Source: Chryseomicrobium aureum (GTDB lineage Bacteria; Bacillota; Bacilli; Bacillales_A; Planococcaceae). From it: a stretch of 64,000 nucleotides of DNA. The position numbers and the translations under genes were made by a program. Where the stretch lies: the NCBI RefSeq assembly GCF_016909155.1, contig NZ_JAFBFG010000010.1, positions 18,656-82,655 of the forward strand, in the 5' to 3' direction. Positions 24,687 to 33,975 of this stretch are shown in pieces. The stretch's first letter is position 1; each line of letters starts with the position of its first letter. Under the pieces are notes generated by a model. That model was not told where the DNA came from, did not search any database, and was given only the letters and a program-made list of their open reading frames with translations.

Positions 24687-25538
24687 ATGTCGGTTACCAT
24701 TAAAATGGAAAATGTGAAGAAAAGTTTTAGTCGGTTTGAAGCACTACGAAATGTAGACTTAGAAATTCAGTCAGGTGAGATTTTAGGTTTGCTTGGGCCA
24801 AGTGGTGCTGGGAAATCCACTATTATTAAAATCTTGACGGGTCAACTGGATCCATCATCAGGGACTGTGATGATTTTCGGTGAATCCAGTGAACAAGTGA
24901 AGCAAAGCAAGACCCGTAAACGCTTTGGTGTCTTAACGGATAACAGCGGCTTATATAAACGACTTACTATAGAAGAAAACCTAAAAATGTACTGTGACCT
25001 CTATGATCTTCCGGTGTCAGCAATGGATGAGGCACTTGAGTTTGTGAATTTGGTTTCTAGTAAGAAGAAAAAAGTATCAGAGTTGTCTCGCGGAATGATG
25101 CAGCGTGTCACATTGGCGCGTGCTATCCTTCATAAGCCAGAGCTTTTGTTTTTAGATGAGCCAACATCAGCGCTTGACCCAGTGAACACGCATCATATTC
25201 ATGAGGGATTACGAAAGTTGAATGCAAAAGGCACAACGATTTTACTGACGACACATGATATGTATGAAGCAGAAGCGCTGTGCCACCGCGTTGCTTTTTT
25301 ACACGAAGGAGAAATTCGAGAGAGTGGTTCTCCAAAAGAATTAAAAGATGCGTATCGCAATGATGTGATTGAAGTGGAATTGACGTGTGGCGAATCACAT
25401 GAGTTACCAGTAAATCAAGTAGCGACAATGGACAAAATGAGAGAGTGGGCGGCGGCACAACGAATTCGTCGTATCCATTCTAATGAACCAACATTAGGTG
25501 ATTTATTTATGCGTGTAACGGGGGGAGAATTATCATGA
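24687..25538 (+). CDS. ABC transporter ATP-binding protein
   Basis: The protein has 283 residues. It has Walker A GPSGAGKST, a signature-like LSRGMMQRVTLARAIL, Walker B LLFLDEPTSALDP and switch His in LTTHDM. It powers the ABC-2-type permease encoded directly downstream (4-bp overlap). AAAGGAGG precedes the ATG. Substrate unknown; the DR/ABC-2 family includes drug, peptide and lipid exporters. Confidence 0.93.
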   Translation: MSVTIKMENVKKSFSRFEALRNVDLEIQSGEILGLLGPSGAGKSTIIKILTGQLDPSSGTVMIFGESSEQVKQSKTRKRFGVLTDNSGLYKRLTIEENLKMYCDLYDLPVSAMDEALEFVNLVSSKKKKVSELSRGMMQRVTLARAILHKPELLFLDEPTSALDPVNTHHIHEGLRKLNAKGTTILLTTHDMYEAEALCHRVAFLHEGEIRESGSPKELKDAYRNDVIEVELTCGESHELPVNQVATMDKMREWAAAQRIRRIHSNEPTLGDLFMRVTGGELS

Positions 25539-26242
25539 ATGTATCTGTTAAACGAATCCAAGCAATCTTTGTAAAAGACTATAAAGAATTCTACCGAAAT
25601 TATGCAATCTCGACGATGGTGCTTATGCCACTAGCACTAGCATTTATCTATAGTATGACAGGGAACATGGATCTTCAGAGTTTGTTCATGCCCATCAATT
25701 TAACATTTGCGATGATAACTGCGTTTATCCAGAGTTGTTTGATTGCTGAGGAGAAAGAACATAATACCCTACGTAGCTTGCTGTTGTCCCCGGCATCTAT
25801 AGCAGATGTGCTGATTGGAAAGAGTGCTTTAGTATTTGTCATCACGGTGATCGTATTGGGTATGTGCATGTGGATTTTAGAGTTCTCACCTGCTAATTTA
25901 GCTGCGATGGGGGTTGCCCTTGTCTTATCTACACTATTCTATTTGGCCATGGGATTGATTGTAGGTTTATATACGAAGACAGTGATGGAAGCCTCAGTTG
26001 GAATTCTTCCTGTCATGATTGTATTCTCGTTTGGACCTCTTGTCTTGTTATTTGCGGATCGTTATCCGGTTCTAGAAGTATTTCAATGGTTGCCAAGTGC
26101 ACAGTTGATTCTACTTGAGCAGTATAGTGTAACGGGAGCAACTTCTGATATCATTGTGTCTCTTGTGGTACTAGCCGTTTGGGCAGTAGTCGCTGTAAGT
26201 GTATCCGCTATATTATTTAAAAAACGTATGAGTGACGAATAG
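25535..26242 (+). CDS. ABC-2-type transporter permease
   Basis: The protein has 235 residues with six hydrophobic helices and an EEKEHNTLRSLLLSPAS segment typical of ABC-2 permeases between helices 2 and 3. It overlaps the ATPase gene by ATGA. A strong terminator follows. With the ATPase it should form a homodimeric exporter, probably controlled by the LytTR regulator at 23621. Confidence 0.9.
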   Translation: MNVSVKRIQAIFVKDYKEFYRNYAISTMVLMPLALAFIYSMTGNMDLQSLFMPINLTFAMITAFIQSCLIAEEKEHNTLRSLLLSPASIADVLIGKSALVFVITVIVLGMCMWILEFSPANLAAMGVALVLSTLFYLAMGLIVGLYTKTVMEASVGILPVMIVFSFGPLVLLFADRYPVLEVFQWLPSAQLILLEQYSVTGATSDIIVSLVVLAVWAVVAVSVSAILFKKRMSDE

Positions 26243-26243
26243 A

Positions 26244-26280
26244 AAAAAACACGAATCCTTGTGTAGGGTTCGTGTTTTTT
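26244..26280 (+). terminator. Terminator of the ABC transporter operon
   Basis: AAAAAACACGAA pairs with TTCGTGTTTTTT (26269-26280) in a 12-bp stem. The A and T tracts make it bidirectional. Confidence 0.88.
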
Positions 26281-26360
26281 AGTGCAAACTAGCATTGCCA
26301 AATGTACTCCAAATCGTCATTATAAAGAAAAGGGTTAGAAGTGTTAGTGATAGGTAGTAG

Positions 26361-26534
26361 TTACGGAATATACATCTCGTTGTGAGAAGTATTGTGTGCA
26401 GAGTTTGCAGCATTTGGTGAGTGTACACTGTTCGGGTTGGTGTCATGTGCTTTTCGCGACCTGAAGCTTCCGCGGCGTAGGTCAGCCAAAACGCCAAAAG
26501 TCAATACAGCGAGTAGAAATCCTAAAATATACAT
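26361..26534 (-). CDS. Small single-helix membrane protein with Asn/Ser/His-rich tail
   Basis: The protein has 57 residues: one N-terminal helix (MYILGFLLAVLTFGVLADLR) then a basic and Asn/His/Ser-rich tail. AAGGAG lies about 8 nt before the ATG at 26534. An overlapping 72-residue frame at 26279-26497 is less credible. Confidence 0.5.
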   Translation of the reverse strand: MYILGFLLAVLTFGVLADLRRGSFRSRKAHDTNPNSVHSPNAANSAHNTSHNEMYIP

Positions 26535-26645
26535 GAAATGCACTCCTTCCTACTTTCCTTTAGTATACCATTTTTTGAGAAATAAAAAGGATTTTGGGAA
26601 CTTAAATGGAAATAATCCGTACAACAAGAAAAGAGGTATGATCAG

Positions 26646-26723
26646 ATGGTCTTTTTAGCAATTGCGATAATCGCTTTTATAATCATTGCTGTTTTCACTG
26701 ACATCTTCCAAAGAAGAAAATGA
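26646..26723 (+). CDS. 25-residue single-helix membrane microprotein
   Basis: ATG at 26646 behind AAGAGG, encoding a hydrophobic helix (MVFLAIAIIAFIIIAVFTDI) and a basic tail (QRRK). It lies immediately before the gene at 26738. Confidence 0.4.
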   Translation: MVFLAIAIIAFIIIAVFTDIFQRRK

Positions 26724-26737
26724 AGGGAGTTATGCAC

Positions 26738-27211
26738 ATGTGGACAAAATTAGTTTTTCGAAAAGATCAACTTGAAACACCAGAGGATCAATGGAATGCA
26801 TCGATTGAAGCGATTGTAGAGAATGAAACGCCTGGTGATACAGAGATTACAAGTACCGCTTGGCATGCATATGCTTATTATTCAGAGATGGAATCTGGGG
26901 GCCATGAGGCATTCCTCTATCATTTTGACTATCGCTTTAAAGAGTTTGGTGCGAATACCTTTCTGAAAAATACCGTTGAAGCTTTAGGAAAAATCGGAGC
27001 TATGGAGCATGCGGCTAATTTGAAGCAGCATGGGTTGGAGTTATGGACAGTTTATACACAACTTGAGCAAGACATGCAGTTTGAAGAGGTTTTTTATGAG
27101 CGAATTGCAGCGGCCGATGAAGCGTATCATTCGTTTGACCCACCGCTACATGATCATTTAGAAAACTTTTTCGAGAAGAATTATCATCAGTTGATAGAGA
27201 TTCGTGAGTAA
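26738..27211 (+). CDS. DMP19/DUF4375-like protein
   Basis: The protein has 157 residues, cytoplasmic and acidic. The YAYYSEMESGGHEAFLYHF region resembles the DMP19/DUF4375 core (Tyr ... NGG-x-x-x-F). The start at 26738 has AAGGGAG 8 nt upstream. The role of the family is poorly known; a DMP19 protein from Neisseria is a DNA mimic. Confidence 0.65.
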   Translation: MWTKLVFRKDQLETPEDQWNASIEAIVENETPGDTEITSTAWHAYAYYSEMESGGHEAFLYHFDYRFKEFGANTFLKNTVEALGKIGAMEHAANLKQHGLELWTVYTQLEQDMQFEEVFYERIAAADEAYHSFDPPLHDHLENFFEKNYHQLIEIRE

Positions 27212-27276
27212 GTAGGATAAGGAGTTGAGTAATTCGGGTATAGGGGTAGAATTGGACCAAATGAGGGGGAAATGAG

Positions 27277-27489
27277 ATGAAGAAGAAATGGTATTTTCTG
27301 ATGGGGTTTGCCACTGCACTGATTGTAATGCCGTTCATCACATCACTTGGAATTCCACGGTACGCCGATTTTTTGCAGGCGACATTTGGTGATTTTAAAT
27401 TGCTAGCAGGTATATTTTCACTTAGTGTTTTAGTATTTTTAGGTGTGTTGTTAATGGATATGAAAGAAAATGTGAAGCAAGGAGATTAA
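27277..27489 (+). CDS. Small two-helix membrane protein
   Basis: The protein has 70 residues, with two hydrophobic helices and a short charged tail. GGGGGAAATGAG precedes the ATG. The microprotein at 27493 begins 4 nt after the stop. Confidence 0.6.
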   Translation: MKKKWYFLMGFATALIVMPFITSLGIPRYADFLQATFGDFKLLAGIFSLSVLVFLGVLLMDMKENVKQGD

Positions 27490-27492
27490 ATT

Positions 27493-27612
27493 GTGGGAGC
27501 AACTGTTATAAACGTAGGAGATGTAGTAGTTACATTTTTATATTTATTGATTGTTCTAGCTGGAATTTATTTTGTTGGAAGAATCATTTGGAAGCGATGC
27601 AAGTCAAATTAA
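27493..27612 (+). CDS. 39-residue single-helix membrane microprotein
   Basis: GTG start, AAGGAG 8 nt upstream at the end of the preceding gene. The sequence is an amphipathic start, one helix (VTFLYLLIVLAGIYFVGRII) and a basic tail (WKRCKSN). Directly followed by a terminator, which supports a real 3' gene end. Confidence 0.5.
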   Translation: MGATVINVGDVVVTFLYLLIVLAGIYFVGRIIWKRCKSN

Positions 27613-27615
27613 AAT

Positions 27616-27656
27616 CCAAGTACGTCCTGAGAATAGGAAGCGTACTTGGTTTTTTT
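27616..27656. terminator. Bidirectional terminator between convergent genes
   Basis: CCAAGTACG (27616-27624) pairs with CGTACTTGG (27641-27649), followed by seven T residues on the plus strand and ATTTTAATTT on the minus strand. Confidence 0.85.
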
Positions 27657-28221
27657 ATTTATACGTATTTCTCATCATAGTCACGAGATCGAATAGGCTG
27701 TCATTGGTTGTTGAATAGTAGAGGGAAGTGTCTACATCTTTTAGCTGATATCCATCAAGTGTTTCATAGACTTTGAATCGCGTGATGGATGAGTCTTCCG
27801 TATAAATGGCGAAGTCGAATAGTAGAGTGCCAGGTACTTCCTGCACTTCTTCTAACTGTAGTAGTAAGGAATGAAGTGTCGATTTCCATTTTCGATCTTC
27901 TAGAAGAATCTCTTTTGCTTCTGGTCGAGTCGGAAGCGTAGCCCGGAAAAGTGTTTCTTGATTTGTCTGTGCAATGACTGTTCGATACGGTTCAAGAGTG
28001 GAATAGGCGGAATTCCTATCGGACAGTGGTAGGAATGATTGAAACACTAGTATTGTTAGGACGCTAATTAATGCCATTCCAACGAAATAAGGTGTGAGTT
28101 TACGACGTTTTGGTAAACTTGTTTTCGACATCCTCAGAGAATTTATATGGCGATGCCTCACAGACTGATCCAATTCTTCAGCGGCTAATTCTTTAAATAA
28201 AGCGTCGAATGATTCTTTCAT
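27655..28221 (-). CDS. Membrane anti-sigma factor for the upstream ECF sigma factor (probable)
   Basis: The protein has 188 residues. A cytoplasmic N-terminal part of about 48 residues is followed by one transmembrane helix (FVGMALISVLTILVFQSFL) and an outer domain. It overlaps the ECF sigma gene by ATGA. This arrangement is that of anti-sigma factors. No zinc-binding HxxxCxxC motif is seen, so it would be a ZAS-independent type. Function assigned mainly by context. Confidence 0.65.
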   Translation of the reverse strand: MKESFDALFKELAAEELDQSVRHRHINSLRMSKTSLPKRRKLTPYFVGMALISVLTILVFQSFLPLSDRNSAYSTLEPYRTVIAQTNQETLFRATLPTRPEAKEILLEDRKWKSTLHSLLLQLEEVQEVPGTLLFDFAIYTEDSSITRFKVYETLDGYQLKDVDTSLYYSTTNDSLFDLVTMMRNTYK

Positions 28222-28727
28222 TTCGTCCCCTCCTCTTTTAAGAAAGTTTCCCTTAGCTTGGACAAAGCACGAGCAGATTTTGCTTTTACTTTGTCTTCAG
28301 ACCATCCAAGAATTTCAGAGGTTTCACGTATCGACAACTCTTGGATTTTCCTGAGAATCAGGACTTCTTGATAGTCTTTTTTTAATTCGCCAAGTGCTTT
28401 ATAGAGGAGACGAACATCTGCTTTTTGAATAGCATTTAATTCAGGTGTCTTAATAGTAATGGGCTCAGACCTTTTGCCGAACGCTAGAAAGTGTACGCGT
28501 TTGGTTCTTCTTATGTAGTCAATGGCCGTATTTCCTGCGATTTTTAATAACCAAGTGCGTAGAGAGGATTGTTGGTTAAACTGATGAAGTGAACTATGTA
28601 CTTTTAGGAAAGTATCATGCGTCAAATCTTCTGCAACCTCTTTATTACGCAGTAAAAATAACAAATAGCGATAGACATCGTCTGAATAAGACTCATATAG
28701 GTCAAGTAAATCTATTGAGTTTCTCAT
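28218..28727 (-). CDS. ECF-type RNA polymerase sigma factor
   Basis: The protein has 169 residues. Region 2 contains YLLFLLRNKEVAEDLTHDTF and LRTWLLKIAGNTAIDYIRR; region 4 contains LGELKKDYQEVLILRKIQEL and ETSEILGWSEDKVKAKSARA. AAGGAGG is 5 nt before the ATG. Co-translated with the membrane protein at 27655, so activity probably follows an envelope signal. Confidence 0.9.
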   Translation of the reverse strand: MRNSIDLLDLYESYSDDVYRYLLFLLRNKEVAEDLTHDTFLKVHSSLHQFNQQSSLRTWLLKIAGNTAIDYIRRTKRVHFLAFGKRSEPITIKTPELNAIQKADVRLLYKALGELKKDYQEVLILRKIQELSIRETSEILGWSEDKVKAKSARALSKLRETFLKEEGTK

Positions 28728-28796
28728 GAAAGCCTCCTTTAGAAGACTAGACGAACGAAAAAATGAAAAGAGTCGGTATGGATGACAAAATTTAAT

Positions 28797-29513
28797 TTAA
28801 ATTTCGATACTACTTATGAATTCTAAAAGGTGCCTTGAATAATTTTCTGGCTGATCGCGATGAACAAGGTGGCCAGCGGATGGGAGGATTGCAAGTTGCA
28901 TTGCGGGCTGAAGACGCTTGAATTCCGCAGCGGCCTCCACTTCATGTAGTAATTCATCTCCCATTATGCAAAAAAGAGGCGTTTCCATAGAGGCAACTGA
29001 CTTTAGTTGCTCGTAAGGATAAAAATCTGCTGTATTAAATGAAGTCAGCAAAGCCTTCCAATCATTGTCGGTATGCAGTTCAGTCAAGATACGAGAGATT
29101 TCCTCGTCTTTAAAAAGTGTTTCATAATGTGCTTGCTCTTCTTGTAATCGCTCCGAATAATCTTCTCCCATAGTCGGTGAAATTCCTGAAAATGTAGCGG
29201 ATACTACTAGTTCAGGATATCTTTTAGCAAACAAAACTGCTGCAACGCCACCAATTGAAACCCCAGCAACATGGCATTTTTCGATTCCTAGATGTAGTAC
29301 AGTTTCTTTCAGATCTTCTACAGTACGATTAAAAAACTGATCAAACGGTCCAACAGATTTTCCGTGACCTCTCAAGTCAGGCCGAATCACGCGGTACCCT
29401 CTTTCTGCTAAATAGCTACTTTGTTCTTCATACTCCGAATCCCCAGTCATCCCACCAGAATGAATAAGTACGATAGCAGTGCCTTGTCCTTCTTCAGTTG
29501 TGTGTAAAATCAT
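28797..29513 (-). CDS. Alpha/beta hydrolase
   Basis: The protein has about 238 residues. The alpha/beta-hydrolase fold is clear: HSGGMTG oxyanion region, RGHGKSVGPF, nucleophile elbow GVSIGGVA with Ser, Asp region before the last strand, and a late His in SAGHLVH. AAGGAG is 8 nt before the ATG at 29513. It is similar to the broken hydrolase at 31729-32436. Substrate unknown. Confidence 0.85.
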   Translation of the reverse strand: MILHTTEEGQGTAIVLIHSGGMTGDSEYEEQSSYLAERGYRVIRPDLRGHGKSVGPFDQFFNRTVEDLKETVLHLGIEKCHVAGVSIGGVAAVLFAKRYPELVVSATFSGISPTMGEDYSERLQEEQAHYETLFKDEEISRILTELHTDNDWKALLTSFNTADFYPYEQLKSVASMETPLFCIMGDELLHEVEAAAEFKRLQPAMQLAILPSAGHLVHRDQPENYSRHLLEFISSIEI

Positions 29514-29696
29514 TGCGTACACTCCTTAACTTTTTTGCACAACTCAATTCTATTAGTAACTTTTCCTATCCTACCAAACCAATTAGCGCATCACTAGTAT
29601 CTTTGGAAATATATTGTAACGATAACGATGAAAAGGTATGATGGATTTAAGGTCATTGAACGAAAATTCACGCAATTTTTAGGGGAGGAATTGAAC

Positions 29697-30440
29697 GTGA
29701 CACTATTTGAAGTGCTTAAAGGCGCAGAAGCATTTACATACGAAGGTGGAAACAAAGGTGTTTTAGTTTCCCACGGGTTCACAGGGACAACGCAAAGCAT
29801 GAAGCCACTTGCAGATGCTTTCGTTAAAGCGGGTTATACAGTTTCGATGCCGAGACTGAAGGGACACGGGACGCACCATGAAGAAATGGAAACTTCGACT
29901 TATCAAGAGTGGATTGATTCGATCGAAGAAGCTTACGCTTGGCTAGCGGAACGCTGCGACACTATCTATATGACGGGACTTTCCATGGGAGGGACTTTGA
30001 CGCTCTATATGGCGCAACATCATCCGGACTTAAAGGCGATTTCGTTGATCAATGCAGCGATTGAAGTGCCAGCGATGGAAGGGGTTAAACAGCTTCCTGC
30101 AGAAGTGCGCTTTTTGGATGCAATCGGTTCCGATATCAAAAAGCCAGGTGTGGTGGAACTTGCGTATGGGAAGACGCCGGTTGCTGCAGTGAAACAATTA
30201 CTCACTTTTATGGAAGAAGTGAAATCTGGACTTTCAAGCGTGCAGTGCCCAACGATTATTTTCGTGGCACCAGAAGATCATGTTGTCCCGCCTACAAATA
30301 GCCAGATAATCTTTGATACTATCGCTTCACGTGACAAAGTGTTAGTCGAGTTGCCGGAAAGTTATCATGTGGCAACGTTAGATAACGATCAAGAAACTAT
30401 TATTCAAAAGACATTGGCGTTTTTTGAGGAGCAGGTTTAA
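29697..30440 (+). CDS. Carboxylesterase (Est30-like alpha/beta hydrolase)
   Basis: The protein has about 247 residues. It has VSHGFTGTTQSM, LKGHGTHHEEME, nucleophile GLSMGGTL (Ser), Asp in APEDHVVPP and His in ESYHVAT, which matches the monoacylglycerol lipase/Est30 carboxylesterase group. I chose GTG at 29697, with GGGGAGG 7 nt upstream. The frame is open to an ATG at 29628 without a ribosome binding site. First of a run of co-oriented genes. Confidence 0.85.
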   Translation: MTLFEVLKGAEAFTYEGGNKGVLVSHGFTGTTQSMKPLADAFVKAGYTVSMPRLKGHGTHHEEMETSTYQEWIDSIEEAYAWLAERCDTIYMTGLSMGGTLTLYMAQHHPDLKAISLINAAIEVPAMEGVKQLPAEVRFLDAIGSDIKKPGVVELAYGKTPVAAVKQLLTFMEEVKSGLSSVQCPTIIFVAPEDHVVPPTNSQIIFDTIASRDKVLVELPESYHVATLDNDQETIIQKTLAFFEEQV

Positions 30441-30453
30441 AAAGGAGAATTAG

Positions 30454-31728
30454 ATGCAGTACATTTTAGAAGAAATTATTGAAATTATGCATAATGATTA
30501 TGCCGGTTTTCAGGACAAAAAAGGGTGGGACCGACCAGATATCTACCGAAAGAAATTAGCTGAGCTGAAAGCAAATGAATCAATGTCCGATGCAGATTTT
30601 GAAGAACTAATTAAAGAATATTTAAGTGATTTTGAAGACAAGCACATGTTCTTTAGTAAGACTGACAAAGTTGAACAAAGCCAAAAAGAAGTAGGCTTTC
30701 AAGTTCGTCGCTATGAAGACCACTTATATATAACTTCGGTTACACAAGAACAAAAGCTTACAGTTGGTATGAAGATTGAGTCGATTGATGGGCTGACAAT
30801 ACCTACTTTGGCAGAGAAATTTAAGAAAACGTTTAAAGAAAATCTGCATGAGAGACAGGACTGGAATAAAGTTCTTTTAAGTGCAACTAAAGTTAACGTA
30901 ATCACGCTTGAGCATGAAACTAAGGAATTTCAACTTACTAAATTTGAGAAACAAACTCGAAAATCAATTTATGAAATAAAAGTAGAAAGCGGAATAGCCT
31001 TCATTACATTTACAGATTTCTTAAATCCTGATGCGGTTGTTAAATTAGTTGAGGACAATCGCATGTTACTAGAAACAGTAGATGCTTGGATAGTTGATGT
31101 GCGTGTAAACTATGGCGGAAGTGATAGCAGCTTTTTTCCTCTGCTTCCCTACATAATGCCCCCTGAAGGTGTAGACCTTACAAATACAGATGAAAAAATG
31201 CTGTTCAATTGTACAGAAGCAAGTGCAAAAAGAGAATTACGTTTGCTCGAGCAACAACTCGCTGAAACAGAGGATGAGCAGGCTCGACATTTTCTTGAGG
31301 TATTTAAACGCGAATGGACAACAAATAGAGGGAAAGGCTTTGTTGAATTTGATTTCAGCGATATTTTACCAGACCTCTTTATAAAAGGAACGGATAATCC
31401 GAAGCATGTCATTGTACTTTCAGATTATATGTGTGGTAGCTCTGGAGAATCGTTTGTGGAACTTTGTAAAATGTCCTCTAAGGTCACTGTCATTGGACGG
31501 GCAACATTGGGATTAAATGATTATGCCAACCTATCAAGCGTAATGTGGGAAGAGGGTTTTGAATTTATGTACCCTACTTCCCGACTTTCCCGAATTGACA
31601 AGAATAATGGAATGACTGGAATTGGCGTATTACCAGATATCTCTATTCCATGGACACCACTACATCTAAAAGCTGATGTTGACATGAAAAAAGCACTTGA
31701 ACTCATTGGAAATGTGAGTGGAAAGTAA
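30454..31728 (+). CDS. S41-family peptidase (C-terminal-processing-peptidase-like)
   Basis: The protein has 424 residues. A central PDZ-like region (about 75-120) and an S41 catalytic domain with DVRVNYGGSDSSFFPLLPYI and the nucleophile region DYMCGSSGESFVELCKM. No signal peptide is seen, so it may act in the cytoplasm. AAAGGAG precedes the ATG. It abuts the next hydrolase gene. Confidence 0.8.
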   Translation: MQYILEEIIEIMHNDYAGFQDKKGWDRPDIYRKKLAELKANESMSDADFEELIKEYLSDFEDKHMFFSKTDKVEQSQKEVGFQVRRYEDHLYITSVTQEQKLTVGMKIESIDGLTIPTLAEKFKKTFKENLHERQDWNKVLLSATKVNVITLEHETKEFQLTKFEKQTRKSIYEIKVESGIAFITFTDFLNPDAVVKLVEDNRMLLETVDAWIVDVRVNYGGSDSSFFPLLPYIMPPEGVDLTNTDEKMLFNCTEASAKRELRLLEQQLAETEDEQARHFLEVFKREWTTNRGKGFVEFDFSDILPDLFIKGTDNPKHVIVLSDYMCGSSGESFVELCKMSSKVTVIGRATLGLNDYANLSSVMWEEGFEFMYPTSRLSRIDKNNGMTGIGVLPDISIPWTPLHLKADVDMKKALELIGNVSGK

Positions 31729-32436
31729 ATGAAATTAGCTTATAGAGAATCAGGTAGTGGAGAACCGCTTGTATTTTTACACAGTGGTTTAGAAACTTCC
31801 TCAACAGATTTTATTTACCAACAAAAATACTTCCGTCAATTCTATAAAGTACTAGCTTTTGATTTACGAGGCCACGGAGATTCACAGTCAACGAACTTCT
31901 CAAATTTCTTTGAAGACAGTGTACAAGATCTTTTTGAAACACTTTCGGAAATAGGGGTAACGCAGATTCATTTAGTCGGTGCGTCTCTCGGAGCTCTTGT
32001 AGCTATTTACTTTTCGAACCGGCCCGCTAGGGTTACGAAGAGTTTAATCATTTCGGGAGTTACACCAACGAAACCGGAGAACTAGAATGACCTTCATTTA
32101 AGACAGAAGGAAAATCAAAGGATGTTGTTAGAAAATCAAGAAACCGTAAACTATTTTAACACTCTTCATAAATCTGATTGGCGTGAATTTCTAACTTTAG
32201 CTAAAGATGAAGACTGGTATCCCTTTGAGGAAACGAGCAAGCTAAAAGATAATAAATGTCCGGTATTAATTATTTCAGGAAATCAACTTCCTTCTGAAAC
32301 TGCGAGTCACGCAATATACAAAGGTGAAGAACACATACAGGTAGAAATCTTGCCTAACGCGGGTCATCTAGTGCACCAGCAGCAACCCGAATTTTATACG
32401 AAGAGTGTTACTCGATTTTTAAATGACAGTGTTTAA
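31729..32436 (+). pseudogene. Alpha/beta hydrolase interrupted by one in-frame amber codon
   Basis: The frame starts at ATG 31729 and shows an alpha/beta hydrolase (LRGHGDSQS, elbow GASLGALV). A TAG at 32083-32085 then stops it. Without any shift, the frame continues through NDLHLRQKENQRM to a normal end with AGHLVHQQQPEF containing the catalytic His. Only the single stop codon separates the halves. The hydrolase at 28797 is a similar intact paralogue. A tryptophan or glutamine codon turned to TAG is the simplest origin. Confidence 0.85.
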
Positions 32437-32455
32437 CCAATGAGGGGAGTTAAGG

Positions 32456-32920
32456 ATGAAATTATCAGGACTACTAGCAGCCACGGGTTTTTTGGTATGC
32501 GGGGCAAGTGTTTTACTAACCATTATGACCTTTGTATCTTATAAATCTGGCAACGGACTGACGCTACTGATTTCCGCACTGGTTTTTCTCAATGGACTCA
32601 TTGCCATTGGAGTTGCAATCATCTCATTTCTAACTATTTTAGTATTTCTAGTCAGTTATGAACTCTATAAGCCAGCATACACTTACGAAGAAGCCCAACA
32701 GCGTGTGGGAGCGGAGTATTCGCTAGCCATTCGTGACAGTCATTTTAAGACGATTCAAATCCTAGATACAAATTATGAACATTACCGAGTGGCTGCTGGT
32801 GAAGAAGGACAAATACAAGAGTTTATGATTGATCCAAAAACAGGCGAAATCAAAGCTCTCAAAACAGACGACTTAGTAGAGGTAACATCTTGTAACTCGG
32901 TTGAATCCACTACATTTTAA
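32456..32920 (+). CDS. Membrane protein with extracytoplasmic PepSY-like tail
   Basis: The protein has 154 residues. Two hydrophobic helices are followed by an outer part ending in DPKTGEIKALKTDDL, the type of ending seen in PepSY-like domains. GGGGAG precedes the ATG. A similar layout and ending occur in the protein at 33448, so they may be distant paralogues. Confidence 0.65.
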   Translation: MKLSGLLAATGFLVCGASVLLTIMTFVSYKSGNGLTLLISALVFLNGLIAIGVAIISFLTILVFLVSYELYKPAYTYEEAQQRVGAEYSLAIRDSHFKTIQILDTNYEHYRVAAGEEGQIQEFMIDPKTGEIKALKTDDLVEVTSCNSVESTTF

Positions 32921-32970
32921 AGGACGAAAGAACAATGAAAAAATTCAAACAAATGTAAGAGGAGAACACG

Positions 32971-33423
32971 ATGGGGATTAGAAATTCTGCAAAAGCTGTC
33001 ATAGTAAAAGATGACAAGATAGCACTCATAAAAAAACACGATGAAGAGGGTTTCTTTTATATCTTTCCAGGTGGAGGGCAAGAGAAAGGAGAAACCCTTA
33101 AAAGTGCAGTGATTCGAGAGTGTTTAGAAGAGTTAGATGCGGCTGTTCAAGTACAAGAACTGATTCATATTCGAGAATACATCGGGGAAAACCATGAATT
33201 TGCTCACTTTGATAAGGGCGTTCATCAAATTGAGTTTTATTTTCTATGCAGTATAGTTCGTGAAAATGTGAATGGCGCCCCTGTACAACCTGATACGGAT
33301 CAAATTGGTGTTGAGTGGATTCCACTAACTGATTTACATAAATCTCGTGTATATCCAAAAGCGATAGTAGAGGTGTTACAACGAGCAGAGAAGACTGAGG
33401 TTTATTTAGGGGATGTGAACTAG
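32971..33423 (+). CDS. NUDIX hydrolase
   Basis: The protein has 150 residues with a NUDIX box: GGGQEKGETLKSAVIRECLE followed by EL. Expected to hydrolyse a nucleoside diphosphate linked to another group. Substrate not determined. AGAGGAG precedes the ATG. Confidence 0.92.
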   Translation: MGIRNSAKAVIVKDDKIALIKKHDEEGFFYIFPGGGQEKGETLKSAVIRECLEELDAAVQVQELIHIREYIGENHEFAHFDKGVHQIEFYFLCSIVRENVNGAPVQPDTDQIGVEWIPLTDLHKSRVYPKAIVEVLQRAEKTEVYLGDVN

Positions 33424-33447
33424 AGTAGACATGGGAGATGAATTGTC

Positions 33448-33903
33448 ATGAGAAAAATCGGAATCTTGCTCAGCGGATATTTAGTAATTGGAATCTCTAG
33501 CATTTCTTACATATTTACAGATGCAGAAGCTCGAACAGGTGCAAATGAGTACTTTTCTTTACTGCAGGTGACGGGAATCATCTTCATAACCACAGGGTTT
33601 TTGTTCATAGTACTTCAAGTGAAAAATAGACTCACCGTTAAATCACTTACATTGTGGGGAACCGCTTTTAGTTTGCTTTACCTACTTGGAATAAGTTTTT
33701 ATATTTCTGATCGACCGATTTATAAACATTCCGACTCTCTTGCCCTGGTAGAAAGAACTTACAATGTTGAGGTGGCTGCTAGTGGTCTTTTTTTGATTGA
33801 GGATTCTACTTCAGGAAGAGTGAACTATTATTTTTCAAGTGTAAGTAGTGAAACGAGTTACATAGTAGACCCCTATACTGGTGAAATTGCTATTGATAAG
33901 TAA
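33448..33903 (+). CDS. Membrane protein with PepSY-like C-terminal ending
   Basis: The protein has 151 residues, three hydrophobic segments, and an extracytoplasmic domain ending in YIVDPYTGEIAIDK. Related in layout to 32456-32920. Function unknown. Confidence 0.6.
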   Translation: MRKIGILLSGYLVIGISSISYIFTDAEARTGANEYFSLLQVTGIIFITTGFLFIVLQVKNRLTVKSLTLWGTAFSLLYLLGISFYISDRPIYKHSDSLALVERTYNVEVAASGLFLIEDSTSGRVNYYFSSVSSETSYIVDPYTGEIAIDK

Positions 33904-33975
33904 CTCTACTATTTGTTAGTACTGAAACTTAATTGTAGCTATCTTTGAAGAGTAAACAGAAAGTAGGGCTGTGAT

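Noticed and set aside
26279..26497. 72-residue minus-strand membrane frame
   Set aside because: It overlaps the better supported gene at 26361-26534, which has AAGGAG before its ATG. The longer frame also runs into the terminator of the ABC operon.
10847..32436. Reassignment of TAG as a sense codon, suggested by two amber-interrupted genes
   Set aside because: Several intact genes in the window end with TAG, and the GNAT gene carries a second lesion. Ordinary pseudogenes explain the data.
33098..33358. 86-residue minus-strand frame
   Set aside because: It is antisense to an intact NUDIX gene and has no features of its own.
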